Shown piece after piece: positions 35,673 to 44,109 of a stretch of DNA of 64,000 nucleotides. The notes under the pieces were generated by a model. It searched no databases. It saw nothing but the letters and a program-made list of their open reading frames with translations, and was not told the origin of the DNA. Position numbers and translations under genes: made by a program. Every line of letters starts with the position of its first letter. The first letter of the stretch is position 1. This DNA is from Candidatus Saccharicenans sp. (GTDB lineage: Bacteria > Acidobacteriota > Aminicenantia > Aminicenantales > Saccharicenantaceae): NCBI GenBank assembly GCA_030017715.1, contig JASEIU010000001.1:65520-129519 (forward strand), read 5' to 3'.

Positions 35673-36530
35673 ATGAAAAAAGTCATCAGCGCTTCCAGGC
35701 GAACCGACCTGGTGGCTTTTTACCCGGACTGGCTCTCGGCCTGCCTCAAGCTGGGCCGGGCCAGTTTTTTCCATTACGGAAAAAGGTCTGAGGTCAGAGT
35801 TGACCTCAAGCCAGAGAGGGTGCACACCCTGGTCCTCTGGTCCAAGAACTTTCAGCCGCTGCTGGATAATCGGCACGGGCTCCGGGAGGCGATTGCCGAC
35901 TATGCCCAGGTCTATTTTCACTTCACCATAACCGGTCTGGGCGGCACGTTTATCGAAAGGCTGGCTCCGGCTCCGGCCGCGGCCCTTGGACAGTTGCCGA
36001 CCTTGCTGGAAATAGCCGGTCGGCCGGAAAGGATTTCCGTCCGGTTCGACCCCATTGTCTTCTGGCGCGAAGGCGGAGAACTCAGGACCAACCTGGAGTT
36101 CTTGTCCCCGCTGGCCCGGGAAATAAGCCGCCTGAGCATAACCACCGTCCGGTTCAGCTTTGCCCAGTGGTACAGGAAAGCGGTGGCCAGAGCCAGGAAA
36201 ACAGGGTTTGATTTTTATGAACCTGGCCGGGAAGAAAAGGAGATGGCAGTTAAAAGACTGGCCGAGATGGCCTCGGAACATGGCCTTCAACTCTGGTGCT
36301 GTAGCCAGGCGGAAATAGCCCGGCTTCCGGGGGTAAAAGCTTCGGCCTGCATTGACGGGGCGCTTCTGGCCAGGTTGCATCCAGAAGGGGAACCGGCTTC
36401 GGTCGTAAAAGACCCGACTCAGAGGAAGGATTGTTTATGCACCGAAGCGGTTGATATCGGCAGCTATGCCCAGAGCTGTCCGGCCGCCTGCCTTTACTGC
36501 TATGCCAATCCCCGTCTGAAGACCGATTAG
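35673..36530 (+). CDS. DUF1848 protein (predicted Fe-S, radical-SAM-like fold)
   Basis: 285 residues from ATG 35673, which gives the family-typical start V-I-S-A-S-R-R-T-D. The ATG at 35646 overlaps a TATAAT (35642-35647) that looks like the -10 box. Conserved features: S-A-S-R-R-T-D, V-L-W-S-K-N, F-H-F-T-I-T-G, R-F-D-P-I-V-F-W, and the cysteine-rich end C-L-C-T-E-A-V-D-I-G-S-Y-A-Q-S-C-P-A-A-C-L-Y-C-Y-A-N. The cysteines suggest an iron-sulfur cluster and the order resembles splB/radical-SAM relatives. Function unknown. Convergent with the metallophosphoesterase gene. Confidence 0.87.
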   Translation: MKKVISASRRTDLVAFYPDWLSACLKLGRASFFHYGKRSEVRVDLKPERVHTLVLWSKNFQPLLDNRHGLREAIADYAQVYFHFTITGLGGTFIERLAPAPAAALGQLPTLLEIAGRPERISVRFDPIVFWREGGELRTNLEFLSPLAREISRLSITTVRFSFAQWYRKAVARARKTGFDFYEPGREEKEMAVKRLAEMASEHGLQLWCCSQAEIARLPGVKASACIDGALLARLHPEGEPASVVKDPTQRKDCLCTEAVDIGSYAQSCPAACLYCYANPRLKTD

Positions 36531-36658
36531 CCGGTCAATGGCGGGCGGACGACAACGATCACTCCGGAACTGCAGGCAGTGAACCGATCGGTACCGGCCG
36601 GGCGATAATCATAAGCGGGATGATTTTATTAACGGCCGGGAATTTATCCGGAAATGAA

Positions 36659-36688
36659 TTAATATATGAAAATTCATTCATATATTAA
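36659..36688. repeat. 12-bp AT-rich perfect inverted repeat
   Basis: TTAATATATGAA (36659-36670), six bases, TTCATATATTAA (36677-36688), in the convergent spacer between the DUF1848 and metallophosphoesterase genes. No GC stem or T-run of the usual terminator kind. It could be a weak bidirectional terminator or a protein-binding site. Confidence 0.5.
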
Positions 36689-36787
36689 CGCCTTTAATGG
36701 CGATTGCGGTTGATTTCCGTCGGTCAGATAAAATCGCTTTTAATGAAGTCCCGACCCGACTGGCCCTTTATCTCCGTCCGGCAGGAA

Positions 36788-37528
36788 TCAGATTCCCAGG
36801 CCCAGTCTTTCGGCCAGAGCCGAGGGCAGATTGGCGGCCAGGATCTTTTTCTGGCTTTCCTTCAGGTCATATTCGACCCGGTAGAATTTTATCCGCCGCT
36901 GTTCGGCATCATATATGGCGTAGGCCGCTTTCGGATTGCGGTCGCGGGGCTGGCCGACCGAGCCCGGGTTGACCAGGTAACGGGCTCCTTTTTCCAGCTT
37001 GATTTCAAACGGGTTCTCCTGGATGAAGATCCCTTCCACCGTCTGGTCTTTTTCTATGTAGACGAAAGGAAAATGAGTGTGGCCGAAAAGACAGAGCTGG
37101 GTATCGAAATAGCCGAAGGCTTCGACCGCGTCGAATTCTCCGAAGATGTAATAATCTTCGTCGAAGGGCGAACCGTGGCAGATGGTGAGGTTCTTGTGAA
37201 CGACCAGCGGGCCTTTAGCCAGGCCGGTCAGCAGGTGGATATATTTCTTGGTCAGGGTTTTTCTGGTCCACTGGATGGCCGCCGCGGCTATGGGGTTGAA
37301 GGTCTGGATGGAATCCAGGCCGCAAACCGCTTTGTCGTGGTTTCCCCGGATCATGACCGGGTGCTTCAGCGACAGAACCGTCTGGATAACTTCGTTGGGC
37401 GAGGCTCCGTAGCCGACCAGGTCGCCGAGGAAAATATAATGGTCAATCTTTTTCTTGCTGGCGTGTGCCAGCACCGCTTCCAGAGCTTCTAAATTGCCGT
37501 GAATGTCTGAAAAAATCAGGTAGCGCAT
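36788..37528 (-). CDS. Metallophosphoesterase (YfcE/MJ0936-like)
   Basis: 246 residues. Calcineurin-like dimetal motifs in order: S-D-I-H-G-N (7-12), G-D-L-V-G-Y (35-40), G-N-H-D (63-66), C-H-G-S-P and G-H-T-H (149-152), then V-N-P-G-S-V-G-Q-P-R-D. Hydrolyses phosphoesters in the cytoplasm; the physiological substrate is not readable. Its ATG shares a base with the stop of lipA (TGATG), so it is translationally coupled to lipA. Confidence 0.92.
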   Translation of the reverse strand: MRYLIFSDIHGNLEALEAVLAHASKKKIDHYIFLGDLVGYGASPNEVIQTVLSLKHPVMIRGNHDKAVCGLDSIQTFNPIAAAAIQWTRKTLTKKYIHLLTGLAKGPLVVHKNLTICHGSPFDEDYYIFGEFDAVEAFGYFDTQLCLFGHTHFPFVYIEKDQTVEGIFIQENPFEIKLEKGARYLVNPGSVGQPRDRNPKAAYAIYDAEQRRIKFYRVEYDLKESQKKILAANLPSALAERLGLGI

Positions 37529-38394
37529 CAGCCTTGACTCCTGCCGGATTGATAAAGACTTTCAGCCAGGTAAGAACTCCGAACCAGGGGCCCGGCCACC
37601 ACCCGGCGGAATCCGATTTCCAGCGCCAAATGCCTCCAGCCGGCAAATTCCTCCGGGCTATAATAACGGTCCACCGGCACCTGGTCGGGTCCCGGCTGGA
37701 GATACTGGCCGAGAGTCAGCAATTCACAGCCCGCTTCTCTTAGATCATGAAGGGCCCGCTTCAAATCATCGGCTGTTTCGCCCAGCCCGACCATCAGGCC
37801 GGATTTGGTTGTGGCCCCGAATTCCGAGGCTCTTTTCAGCAGCCGCAGAGACCGGAAATAATTATCACGCTGACGGTTGAGGCGTGGATAGAGCTCCAGG
37901 GTCGTTTCCAGGTTGTGGTTCAAAATGTCCGGTCCGGCGTCCAGCACCCGGAGCAACGCCGATTCGTCTCCGCGGAAATCCGGGATGAGAACCTCCACCC
38001 CGGTTTCCGGGCAGTTTTCTTTGATCAGCCTGATAGTTCGCACAAAATGTGTCGCCCCTCCATCCGGCAGGTCGTCTCTGGTAACCGAAGTTATGACCGC
38101 ATAACGCAGGCCCATTTCCCTTATGGCTTCCAGGACGGCTTCGGGCTCTCGCTCATCAGGAGGCATCGGCCGGCCCTTGGTCACCGCGCAGAAGCCGCAG
38201 TTCCTGGTGCAGACGTTTCCCAGGATGAGGAAGGTGGCCGTCCGCTGGCCCCAGCACTCGCCGATATTCGGGCAGCGGGCGCTCTGGCAAATGGTGTTCA
38301 GGCCGCGGCGCCTGAGAAGCTCGGAAACCTGGAAATAAGTTCCGCCGGAAGGCAGTCTGACCTTCAGCCAGTCTGGCTTTTTTAGATGGTTCAA
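37528..38394 (-). CDS. lipA: Lipoyl synthase
   Basis: 288 residues. Radical-SAM enzyme inserting sulfur into octanoyl-lipoyl domains. Auxiliary-cluster motif C-Q-S-A-R-C-P-N-I-G-E-C, radical-SAM motif C-T-R-N-C-G-F-C, the G-L-G-E-T motif and the C-terminal R-S-S-Y whose Ser ligates the auxiliary cluster are all present. The start is apparently TTG (38394), with only AAGAG eight bases upstream. Second gene of rpsU-lipA-metallophosphoesterase. No lipB is visible nearby. Confidence 0.96.
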   Translation of the reverse strand: MNHLKKPDWLKVRLPSGGTYFQVSELLRRRGLNTICQSARCPNIGECWGQRTATFLILGNVCTRNCGFCAVTKGRPMPPDEREPEAVLEAIREMGLRYAVITSVTRDDLPDGGATHFVRTIRLIKENCPETGVEVLIPDFRGDESALLRVLDAGPDILNHNLETTLELYPRLNRQRDNYFRSLRLLKRASEFGATTKSGLMVGLGETADDLKRALHDLREAGCELLTLGQYLQPGPDQVPVDRYYSPEEFAGWRHLALEIGFRRVVAGPLVRSSYLAESLYQSGRSQG

Positions 38395-38451
38395 CCCCGT
38401 TACTCTTTTCCGAAATTCGGACTGATTAAGGAAGACTTCCCTGAAAGGAGC

Positions 38452-38658
38452 TTAATATTCGAAGTCGCGTTCTCTTCTCAGTCTGCGGCGCATTCTTTTC
38501 CGGGCCTGAGCCTCTTTCAGCCGTCGCTTCTCTCCGGGCTTGAGATAAACGGAATGCTTCTTGATCTCCTTGATGATCGCTTCCTGCTGAACTTTTCTTT
38601 TGAACCGCCTGAGTGCCGATTCCAGACTTTCTCCGTCTTCAACAACCACAAAAGCCAC
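38452..38658 (-). CDS. rpsU: 30S ribosomal protein bS21
   Basis: 68 residues, normal for bS21: V-V-V-E-D-G-E-S-L-E-S-A-L-R-R-F-K-R-K-V, then a very basic C-terminal helix (K-R-R-L-K-E-A-Q-A-R-K-R-M-R-R-R-L-R-R). GTG start with AGGAGGTGA seven bases upstream. Strong promoter; lipA follows after 57 bases. Confidence 0.96.
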   Translation of the reverse strand: MAFVVVEDGESLESALRRFKRKVQQEAIIKEIKKHSVYLKPGEKRRLKEAQARKRMRRRLRRERDFEY

Positions 38659-38695
38659 TAAATTTCACCTCCTAACTTCTGGAAAGTCATTCATT

Positions 38696-38724
38696 TTTAT
38701 ACTTGATTGGCTCGATTTTGTCAA
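38696..38724 (-). promoter_or_regulatory. Sigma-70-like promoter of the rpsU operon
   Basis: On the - strand TTGACA (38724-38719), 17 bases, TATAAA (38701-38696). About 30 bases of leader to the rpsU GTG. Confidence 0.8.
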
Positions 38725-38836
38725 GAAAGCGTCATTTTTGCGGAGCCCTGTCCTGGATATCAGAAAAAGGCTCTGTCGCAACTCGCCCTGCTTGCCGCCG
38801 CTATCTATAAAGAAGGAAACATGGCTGAGTTTTTAT

Positions 38837-39559
38837 TCACCGAAGACGGCCTCCGGCCTGCCTGATCAAAGCCCTGGCCCCTATGGTCATCGGGTCGATA
38901 AGGGGGACGGACAGCCGGTCTGGCTTTAGGGCCAGGGGAATTTCAGTGCAGCCGGCGATTATGGCCCGGGCTCCGTCTTCTATCAGCTCGTTGGCTGCCT
39001 CACTCAGCAGCCGGGCCGCCCGGCCGCCGCTAAAACCGGCCTTGATGCCGCTTTTTCCGTAGATTGCTTCCATGATTTTCCGCTGGCAGTCCGGCGAGGG
39101 CTCAAGGATTTTAATCTTATGGCGCCGGAAAGTTTTCTGAAACAGGCCGCCGGCCACGGTGCCCTCGGTGGCCAGAAGGCCAACGGCCTTTATACCCGGC
39201 AGATTTGACTCAGTCCAGCGGGCGGTTTCAGCCACCAGGTCCAGCAATTTCAGACGAGTCCTTTTTTTAAGTTCTGGCAAAAAATAATGAGCCGTCAGGC
39301 AGGGAACGGCCGCCAGTTCGGCGCCCGCTCTCTCCAGGATTTTTAGGCCCTCCAGCATTCGGGGCCGGGGGTCTTCTCCGCCGTAAAGTATGGCTCCCGT
39401 CCTGTCGGGAATCTGCGGCCAGTTGCAGACGATTATTCTCAGATGCTCCTGGTCGCGGGCGGCGGCGGTATTCTTGATGACCAGCTCGAAAAATCGGGCC
39501 GTGGCCTCGGGCCCCATTCCTCCGAGTATGCCGGCAATGCGGACAGCCTTCTTACTCAT
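38837..39559 (-). CDS. Aspartate/glutamate racemase family protein
   Basis: 240 residues. Starts I-A-G-I-L-G-G-M-G-P-E-A-T, typical of Asp/Glu/hydantoin racemases. Both catalytic cysteines are kept: V-P-C-L-T-A-H-Y (family usual P-C-N-T-A-H, here Asn is Leu) and A-G-C-T-E-I-P-L. Likely interconverts L/D-Asp or a related amino acid; the Asn-to-Leu change may alter substrate. Its start overlaps the end of the P1 peptidase gene by 8 bases, so they form an operon. Confidence 0.88.
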   Translation of the reverse strand: MSKKAVRIAGILGGMGPEATARFFELVIKNTAAARDQEHLRIIVCNWPQIPDRTGAILYGGEDPRPRMLEGLKILERAGAELAAVPCLTAHYFLPELKKRTRLKLLDLVAETARWTESNLPGIKAVGLLATEGTVAGGLFQKTFRRHKIKILEPSPDCQRKIMEAIYGKSGIKAGFSGGRAARLLSEAANELIEDGARAIIAGCTEIPLALKPDRLSVPLIDPMTIGARALIRQAGGRLR

Positions 39560-40697
39560 ATTTTATTTTCTCCAGCCAGGATTTCAGTTTGTCCAGCGGC
39601 AGGGCCTCGGCCCGGTGCCCGTCTTTTCCGGTCATGGTCCGGGCCCTGAAGAGAGAATTCAGGATGGCCTCTTCCGAAGCTTCGGCGGCCGCCTGGAACA
39701 GGGCCGACATGGCTTCGTTTCTAACCACTTCTATCTTCTGGGTCAGAGCGCGCTCTCCGTGGGCCAACCGGACCTGGGGAGCGGTGGAGAAGGCGATGGC
39801 ATAGTCGCCGCTGCCGTTGGAATAATAGCCGCCCGTCCTGGGAATGCCGAGCAGGGCTCTTTTAGCCAGCCTTTTCAGGTTCCGGCTATCGAGGGGAGCG
39901 TCGGTGGCCACCACAATAAGGCAGGAACCGTCTGCCGGAGAAGCGGTCGGCCGGCGGGCGGCGCCGGTTTCCTTCTTCAGCAATTCTTCAATCTGAAGAC
40001 CCTTGACCTGGAGAACTCCGCCGAAGTTGGTCTGGACCAGAATGCCTACTGTCCAGCCCCCTCGGGCCGGTGGCAATTTTCTGGAGGCAGTTCCGATGCC
40101 GCCCTTAAAGCTGAAGCAGGTGGTCCCGGTTCCGGCTCCGACCGCTCCTTCTTCCACCGGGCCTTCGGCAGCCGTCCTGATGGCTTCCAGGACATGCTCT
40201 TTGCTGACAGCCCTGGCCCGAATGTCGTTCAGCCAGCCGTCGTTGGTTTCGCCAACCACCGGGTTGACCGATTCTACCCGCTCGTTTCCCGGCAGGGATA
40301 GAATGTAATCAACAAGGGCTCCGGCGGCCTCCGGCACGCTCAGGGTGTTGGTCAGGATAATTGGCGTTTCCAGGTAGCCCAGCTCTTCCACCTGGGTATA
40401 ACCGGTGAGCTTGCCATAGCCGTTGGCGACATAAATGCCGGCCGGAACTTTTTCCTGGAACACATTTCCCGGGTGGGGAATTATGGCCGTGACGCCGGTG
40501 CGGATGCTGTCTCCCTGAATGAGCGTTTTGTGTCCCACCCGGACTCCGGGGACGTCGGTGATGGCGTTCAGCGGGCCCGGTTCCAGCACTCCGATTTTCA
40601 GCCCGAATTGGCGGACCCGGGGAGGAGGTTGCTCCGGATAAAGGCTGGAAAAAAGCAGTATCTGAGATAGAAGGAAAGAGAGGGCAAGCATTTTCAT
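39552..40697 (-). CDS. P1/DmpA-family (S58) aminopeptidase, exported
   Basis: 381 residues with an N-terminal hydrophobic signal (1-~20). DmpA-type N-terminal-nucleophile hydrolase: I-T-D-V-P-G-V-R-V-G-H, G-A-V-G-A-G-T-G-T-T-C-F-S-F-K-G-G-I-G-T, and the self-cleavage/nucleophile motif D-G-S-C-L-I-V-V-A-T-D-A-P-L in which Gly-Ser cleavage frees the catalytic Ser. Known members release N-terminal residues, including D-Ala or beta-amino acids. Next to an amino-acid racemase, this suggests D-amino-acid peptide use. AGGAGC before ATG; possible -10 TATAAA on the - strand at 40744-40739. Confidence 0.9.
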   Translation of the reverse strand: MKMLALSFLLSQILLFSSLYPEQPPPRVRQFGLKIGVLEPGPLNAITDVPGVRVGHKTLIQGDSIRTGVTAIIPHPGNVFQEKVPAGIYVANGYGKLTGYTQVEELGYLETPIILTNTLSVPEAAGALVDYILSLPGNERVESVNPVVGETNDGWLNDIRARAVSKEHVLEAIRTAAEGPVEEGAVGAGTGTTCFSFKGGIGTASRKLPPARGGWTVGILVQTNFGGVLQVKGLQIEELLKKETGAARRPTASPADGSCLIVVATDAPLDSRNLKRLAKRALLGIPRTGGYYSNGSGDYAIAFSTAPQVRLAHGERALTQKIEVVRNEAMSALFQAAAEASEEAILNSLFRARTMTGKDGHRAEALPLDKLKSWLEKIKYE

Positions 40698-40744
40698 GGC
40701 CGGCTCCTGTTATCGTCGCTCGCTTATTTTCTTCTTTATTTTAT

Positions 40745-41089
40745 AGATTTTTGAGCCGCATTTTAAGCAGTTTCCCGCCGCCCGGAAACCCAGGCGCCGG
40801 TCGGGTTTTTCTCGTCTGCGATTTATGATGTTTTCTTGAGCAGCCGGCGGCTTCAGGCCGGCAATCTCGCCCGGGTTGAGTCGAAAGCCCGGATGATATC
40901 CTGAGGCCGTCGGTCTCAATCTGGAACGGGTTTATTCCGGTTCCGACGTTCAGGTCAGGGATATCCTTGAGACCCGGGTCAGGTCATTTATTCGGTCCGG
41001 TTGAATTTTGTCAGATCGGGGGCCGGCAGTTAATCTCCCGGGGCGGGGAATAAATTGCACGCGGATTTCAGGACAGCCAGATTGCCGGC
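40745..41089. other. Intergenic region between the P1 peptidase and laccase-domain genes (divergent)
   Basis: No gene, RNA or strong repeat recognised. Short GC-rich patches (e.g. around 40850 and 41030) alternate with AT-rich ones; nothing assignable apart from the flanking promoters. Confidence 0.4.
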
Positions 41090-41118
41090 TTGATTAATGC
41101 CTTCAAGTTGATTATAAA
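41090..41118 (+). promoter_or_regulatory. Sigma-70-like promoter of the laccase-domain gene
   Basis: TTGATT (41090-41095), 17 bases, TATAAA (41113-41118). Only eight bases separate the -10 from ATG 41127, so the transcript would be leaderless. Confidence 0.6.
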
Positions 41119-41126
41119 AATCTGAA

Positions 41127-41825
41127 ATGCGTGCCGCGAAAAAATTTCTGACGGTTGAGGGATTGAATCGCCTGCCCCGGCTGGTTCACGGTTTCGGGCT
41201 GGCCGGGTTCGGTCTGGAGGATTTGAGCCGGGAACCGGAACTGTCTTCTTTCCGGCCGGTGGTGATGAAACAACTCCACTCGGCCCGGGTATTCTTTCTT
41301 GATAAGTTTCCCGAACAGCAACTGGCCGGAGACGGTCTGGTAACGGCCTCAGCCAGGTTATTGCTGGTGATAAAGACGGCCGATTGCCTGCCCGTCTTCC
41401 TGGTTGACCCGGAAAACCGGGCGGTGGCTGCGGTTCACTGCGGCTGGCGGAGCACCCATCAGAAAATTCTGGTCTCGGCTTTCTACCTGATGCGCGAGAA
41501 CTTCGGCAGCCGGCCCGGGAGCCTGCTGGCGGCGCTCGGACCCTGCATTGAGCAGAAATGCTATGAAGTCGGGCCCGAAGTCCTGGAGAGTTTCTCTGCT
41601 GCCGGTTTCGATACCGGACGGATTTTTATCCCTTCCGATAGCCGGGATAAATTCTGCCTCGACCTGAGGGCAGCCAACCGGCTCCTCCTGGCTGACGACA
41701 TCGGCCTGCGGCCCGAGAATATTCTTGAGATGGAAGCCTGCACCTTCTGTTCTGGCGACCTGTATTCCTACCGCCGGGACCGACAGACTGGAAGGCGGCT
41801 AATAAACTTCATAGGGCTGGAATAA
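41127..41825 (+). CDS. pgeF: Laccase-domain (YfiH/PgeF, DUF152) protein
   Basis: 232 residues, the family length. Zinc/copper-site motifs: K-Q-L-H-S-A, K-T-A-D-C-L-P-V, H-C-G-W-R and G-P-C-I-E-Q-K-C-Y-E-V-G, ending T-F-C-S-G-D-L-Y-S-Y-R-R-D. Family members have purine-nucleoside phosphorylase/deaminase activity, or correct L-Ser misincorporation in peptidoglycan in E. coli; I cannot choose between these. No Shine-Dalgarno sequence before ATG; the promoter position suggests a leaderless mRNA. Confidence 0.88.
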   Translation: MRAAKKFLTVEGLNRLPRLVHGFGLAGFGLEDLSREPELSSFRPVVMKQLHSARVFFLDKFPEQQLAGDGLVTASARLLLVIKTADCLPVFLVDPENRAVAAVHCGWRSTHQKILVSAFYLMRENFGSRPGSLLAALGPCIEQKCYEVGPEVLESFSAAGFDTGRIFIPSDSRDKFCLDLRAANRLLLADDIGLRPENILEMEACTFCSGDLYSYRRDRQTGRRLINFIGLE

Positions 41826-42187
41826 CCGCACCCGCTCCGTTCCAGAGTCTCCCCCGGGAAACAGACCGCATGCTCGGCCTGCCGGGGCGCACCGCGACAG
41901 GCCCCTTTCATGACAGGAACCCTTAAAGAAAAAAAGAAGCCATGACGCCCGGAAGCTTACGCGCCGCACCAGTCCTTTCCTTCCAACCGATCGGGGCCAA
42001 TAATGGAATGGAGAAAAAAGGATTTATGGAGGGTGGCCGGGCGTGTCTCCGCACCGCCCGCAGCAGAAGGGGTTGCCCACGGGGGGATGGGTGGAGCGAG
42101 GACGGGAGGAGGCGCGCCGTGACAGGCCTCTCTAAATACGCCCGACCGGCGCCTTTAAGAGAAAGGGCTGCCTTCATCAGCCAGGGC
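41826..42187. other. GC-rich structured intergenic segment upstream of purC
   Basis: About 360 bases without a credible gene. GACAGG occurs three times (near 41896, 41911, 42120). CGGGCG (42038-42043) can pair with CGCCCG (42055-42060), and AGGCGC near 42109 with GCGCCT near 42150. Markedly more GC-rich than the surrounding spacers. It could be an unrecognised RNA or a gene remnant; no known riboswitch motif is visible. Confidence 0.3.
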
Positions 42188-42191
42188 TTGA

Positions 42192-42220
42192 TTGATTTAT
42201 AGCCATTTTTTAGTTAAGAT
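42192..42220 (+). promoter_or_regulatory. Putative promoter of purC
   Basis: TTGATT (42192-42197), 17 bases, TAAGAT (42215-42220). Leader ~40 bases with AGGAG before ATG 42268. Confidence 0.45.
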
Positions 42221-42267
42221 AAAAAAAATCGTTTTTTGCTTTTACAAAGTTTAGCCAGGAGAATCGA

Positions 42268-43176
42268 ATGGAACAGAAAACCAGACCGGTGGGCGAGGTG
42301 GATATACCCGGTATTCCTGTTTTTAAGAAAGGCAAGGTCAGGAATGTTTTTGACCTGGGGGACAAACTGCTGATTGTGGCCACTGACCGGATATCGGCCT
42401 TTGACTTTGTTCTTCCCTCCCTGATCCCGCACAAGGGAAAGGTTCTGACTCAGATCTCCAGGTTCTGGTTTGATTATACTTACCTGATCTGTCCCAATCA
42501 CATGATTTCCACTGAACTGACCGATTTTCCGAAAGAACTTCATAAGCAGGCCGACCTGCTGGAGAAAAGGTCGATGCTGGTCAAGAAAACCAGGGTCATT
42601 CCGGTCGAATGCGTCGTCAGGGGCTACCTTTCAGGCACCGGCTGGAAGGAGTACCAGGAAACAGGAAGGGTCTGCGGGATAAAGCTGCCCAAGGGACTTC
42701 AGGAATCTTCCCGGCTGGAAGAACCGATCTTCACTCCCTCCACCAAGGCCGAAGTCGGCCACGATGAGAATATTACCTTTAAAGAAATGGAAAAAATTGC
42801 CGGAGAGGAACTGGCCGAAAAAATCAGGAAAATCAGCCTCGAGCTTTATCAGAAGGCCAGCCTCTATGCCGTATCAAGGGGAATTATTCTGGCCGATACC
42901 AAGTTCGAATTCGGGCTTGATGAAAACGACGAACTGATTCTGATCGACGAGCTGTTCACTCCGGATTCTTCCCGGTTCTGGCCGCTGGCTGAGTATGCTC
43001 CGGGCAAGGGGCAACCCAGCCTGGATAAACAGTTTGTCCGGGATTACCTGATCAGCACCGGCTGGGACAGGAAGACTCCGCCGCCTCCGCCGCTGCCGGA
43101 AGAAATTATCGAGCAGACCTCCAGGCGGTATCTGGAAATTTATCGGCTTCTGACCGGGAAATCTGATTTGCCCTGA
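42268..43176 (+). CDS. purC: SAICAR synthetase (phosphoribosylaminoimidazole-succinocarboxamide synthase)
   Basis: 302 residues, the longer form of PurC. ATP-dependent ligation of aspartate to CAIR in purine synthesis. Motifs: K-G-K-V-R-N-V-F-D (glycine-rich nucleotide site), A-T-D-R-I-S-A-F-D, E-C-V-V-R-G-Y-L-S-G-T-G-W, and L-I-L-I-D-E-L-F-T-P-D-S-S-R-F-W. AGGAG upstream of ATG. Followed after 48 bases by the PHP gene; probably the start of a run through cvpA and the Fis-like gene. Confidence 0.97.
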   Translation: MEQKTRPVGEVDIPGIPVFKKGKVRNVFDLGDKLLIVATDRISAFDFVLPSLIPHKGKVLTQISRFWFDYTYLICPNHMISTELTDFPKELHKQADLLEKRSMLVKKTRVIPVECVVRGYLSGTGWKEYQETGRVCGIKLPKGLQESSRLEEPIFTPSTKAEVGHDENITFKEMEKIAGEELAEKIRKISLELYQKASLYAVSRGIILADTKFEFGLDENDELILIDELFTPDSSRFWPLAEYAPGKGQPSLDKQFVRDYLISTGWDRKTPPPPPLPEEIIEQTSRRYLEIYRLLTGKSDLP

Positions 43177-43224
43177 ATCGCCGACAAAAATATATAGATT
43201 ATTTAAGAAGATTTGATCGGGACC

Positions 43225-44109
43225 ATGATAGACGGATTGGTTGACCTTCATATTCATTCTTCCTTCAGTTGCGACGGCGATTATTCGCCCGAAAGGCTGA
43301 TCAGGATGGCCGTAGAGGAAGGATTCCGGGCCATTGCCATAGCCGACCACGACACCGTGGCCGCTTATCCCGGGGCCATTAGAGCCGGGGAGAAAAGGGG
43401 TCTGGAAGTCATTCCCAGCATCGAGGTGACTACGGTTTTCGACGCCCGCGAGTTTCATCTGATGCTGCCCTTTGTCGACTGGGAGAGCGAGGCTATCAGA
43501 TACATTATTTCCAGGCTGGAAAGTTCCAGAGAAGAAGAAGCCCGGACCAGAGTGGCCAGGCTAAGGGAGAACGGTCTGGAAATCGACTGGGAAGAAATCC
43601 GGGAAAAATCGGGCCAGACTCCGCCGCTCGGGGTCAAAATTGCCCAGATTATCCTGGACAAGCCTGAAAGCCGGCAGAAGCCAGAGCTAAGGAAATATTA
43701 TGATGACGACCGGCAACCGAAAGCGCCGTATCTTTTTTATCAGGACTTTTTTACCGAAGGCGCCCCGGCCTATGTCCCGAAAAATCACATCCCTCTCCAG
43801 GAGGTCCTCAGTCTGGCTCCCCTCACCGGCGGGGTGCCGGTGCTGTCCCACCCCGGAGCTTATTTTCAGAGGACAACCAGGGCTGATTTGTTGGTCCTGA
43901 AGGAGCTTGGACTTCAGGGGCTGGAAGTCTATACCTCCTACCACAACCAGGATGAAACCGAATATTACCGGGAACTGGCCCGGGAGCTGGACCTGGTGGC
44001 CACCGCCGGTTCGGATTTTCACGGCCGCATCAAGCCCGCAGTAAAATTCGGCTTGATAAAAAACGGCGATTATTCTATGGTTGAAAAGTTAAGAGAAAGA
44101 AGGGTCTGA
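43225..44109 (+). CDS. PHP-domain phosphoesterase
   Basis: 294 residues from ATG 43225 (TTG 43213 in frame is an alternative). PHP metal motifs: D-L-H-I-H-S-S-F-S-C-D-G, A-I-A-D-H-D-T-V, I-E-V-T-T, L-S-H-P-G-A and the final G-S-D-F-H-G. Likely a trinuclear-metal phosphatase of the RNase AM/nucleotide type; the substrate is not determined. The stop and the next ATG share a base (TGATG), so it is coupled to cvpA. Confidence 0.9.
   Translation: MIDGLVDLHIHSSFSCDGDYSPERLIRMAVEEGFRAIAIADHDTVAAYPGAIRAGEKRGLEVIPSIEVTTVFDAREFHLMLPFVDWESEAIRYIISRLESSREEEARTRVARLRENGLEIDWEEIREKSGQTPPLGVKIAQIILDKPESRQKPELRKYYDDDRQPKAPYLFYQDFFTEGAPAYVPKNHIPLQEVLSLAPLTGGVPVLSHPGAYFQRTTRADLLVLKELGLQGLEVYTSYHNQDETEYYRELARELDLVATAGSDFHGRIKPAVKFGLIKNGDYSMVEKLRERRV

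Noticed and set aside
41826-42267. Purine riboswitch before purC
   Set aside because: None of the conserved junction or loop sequences of known purine-related riboswitches can be found.
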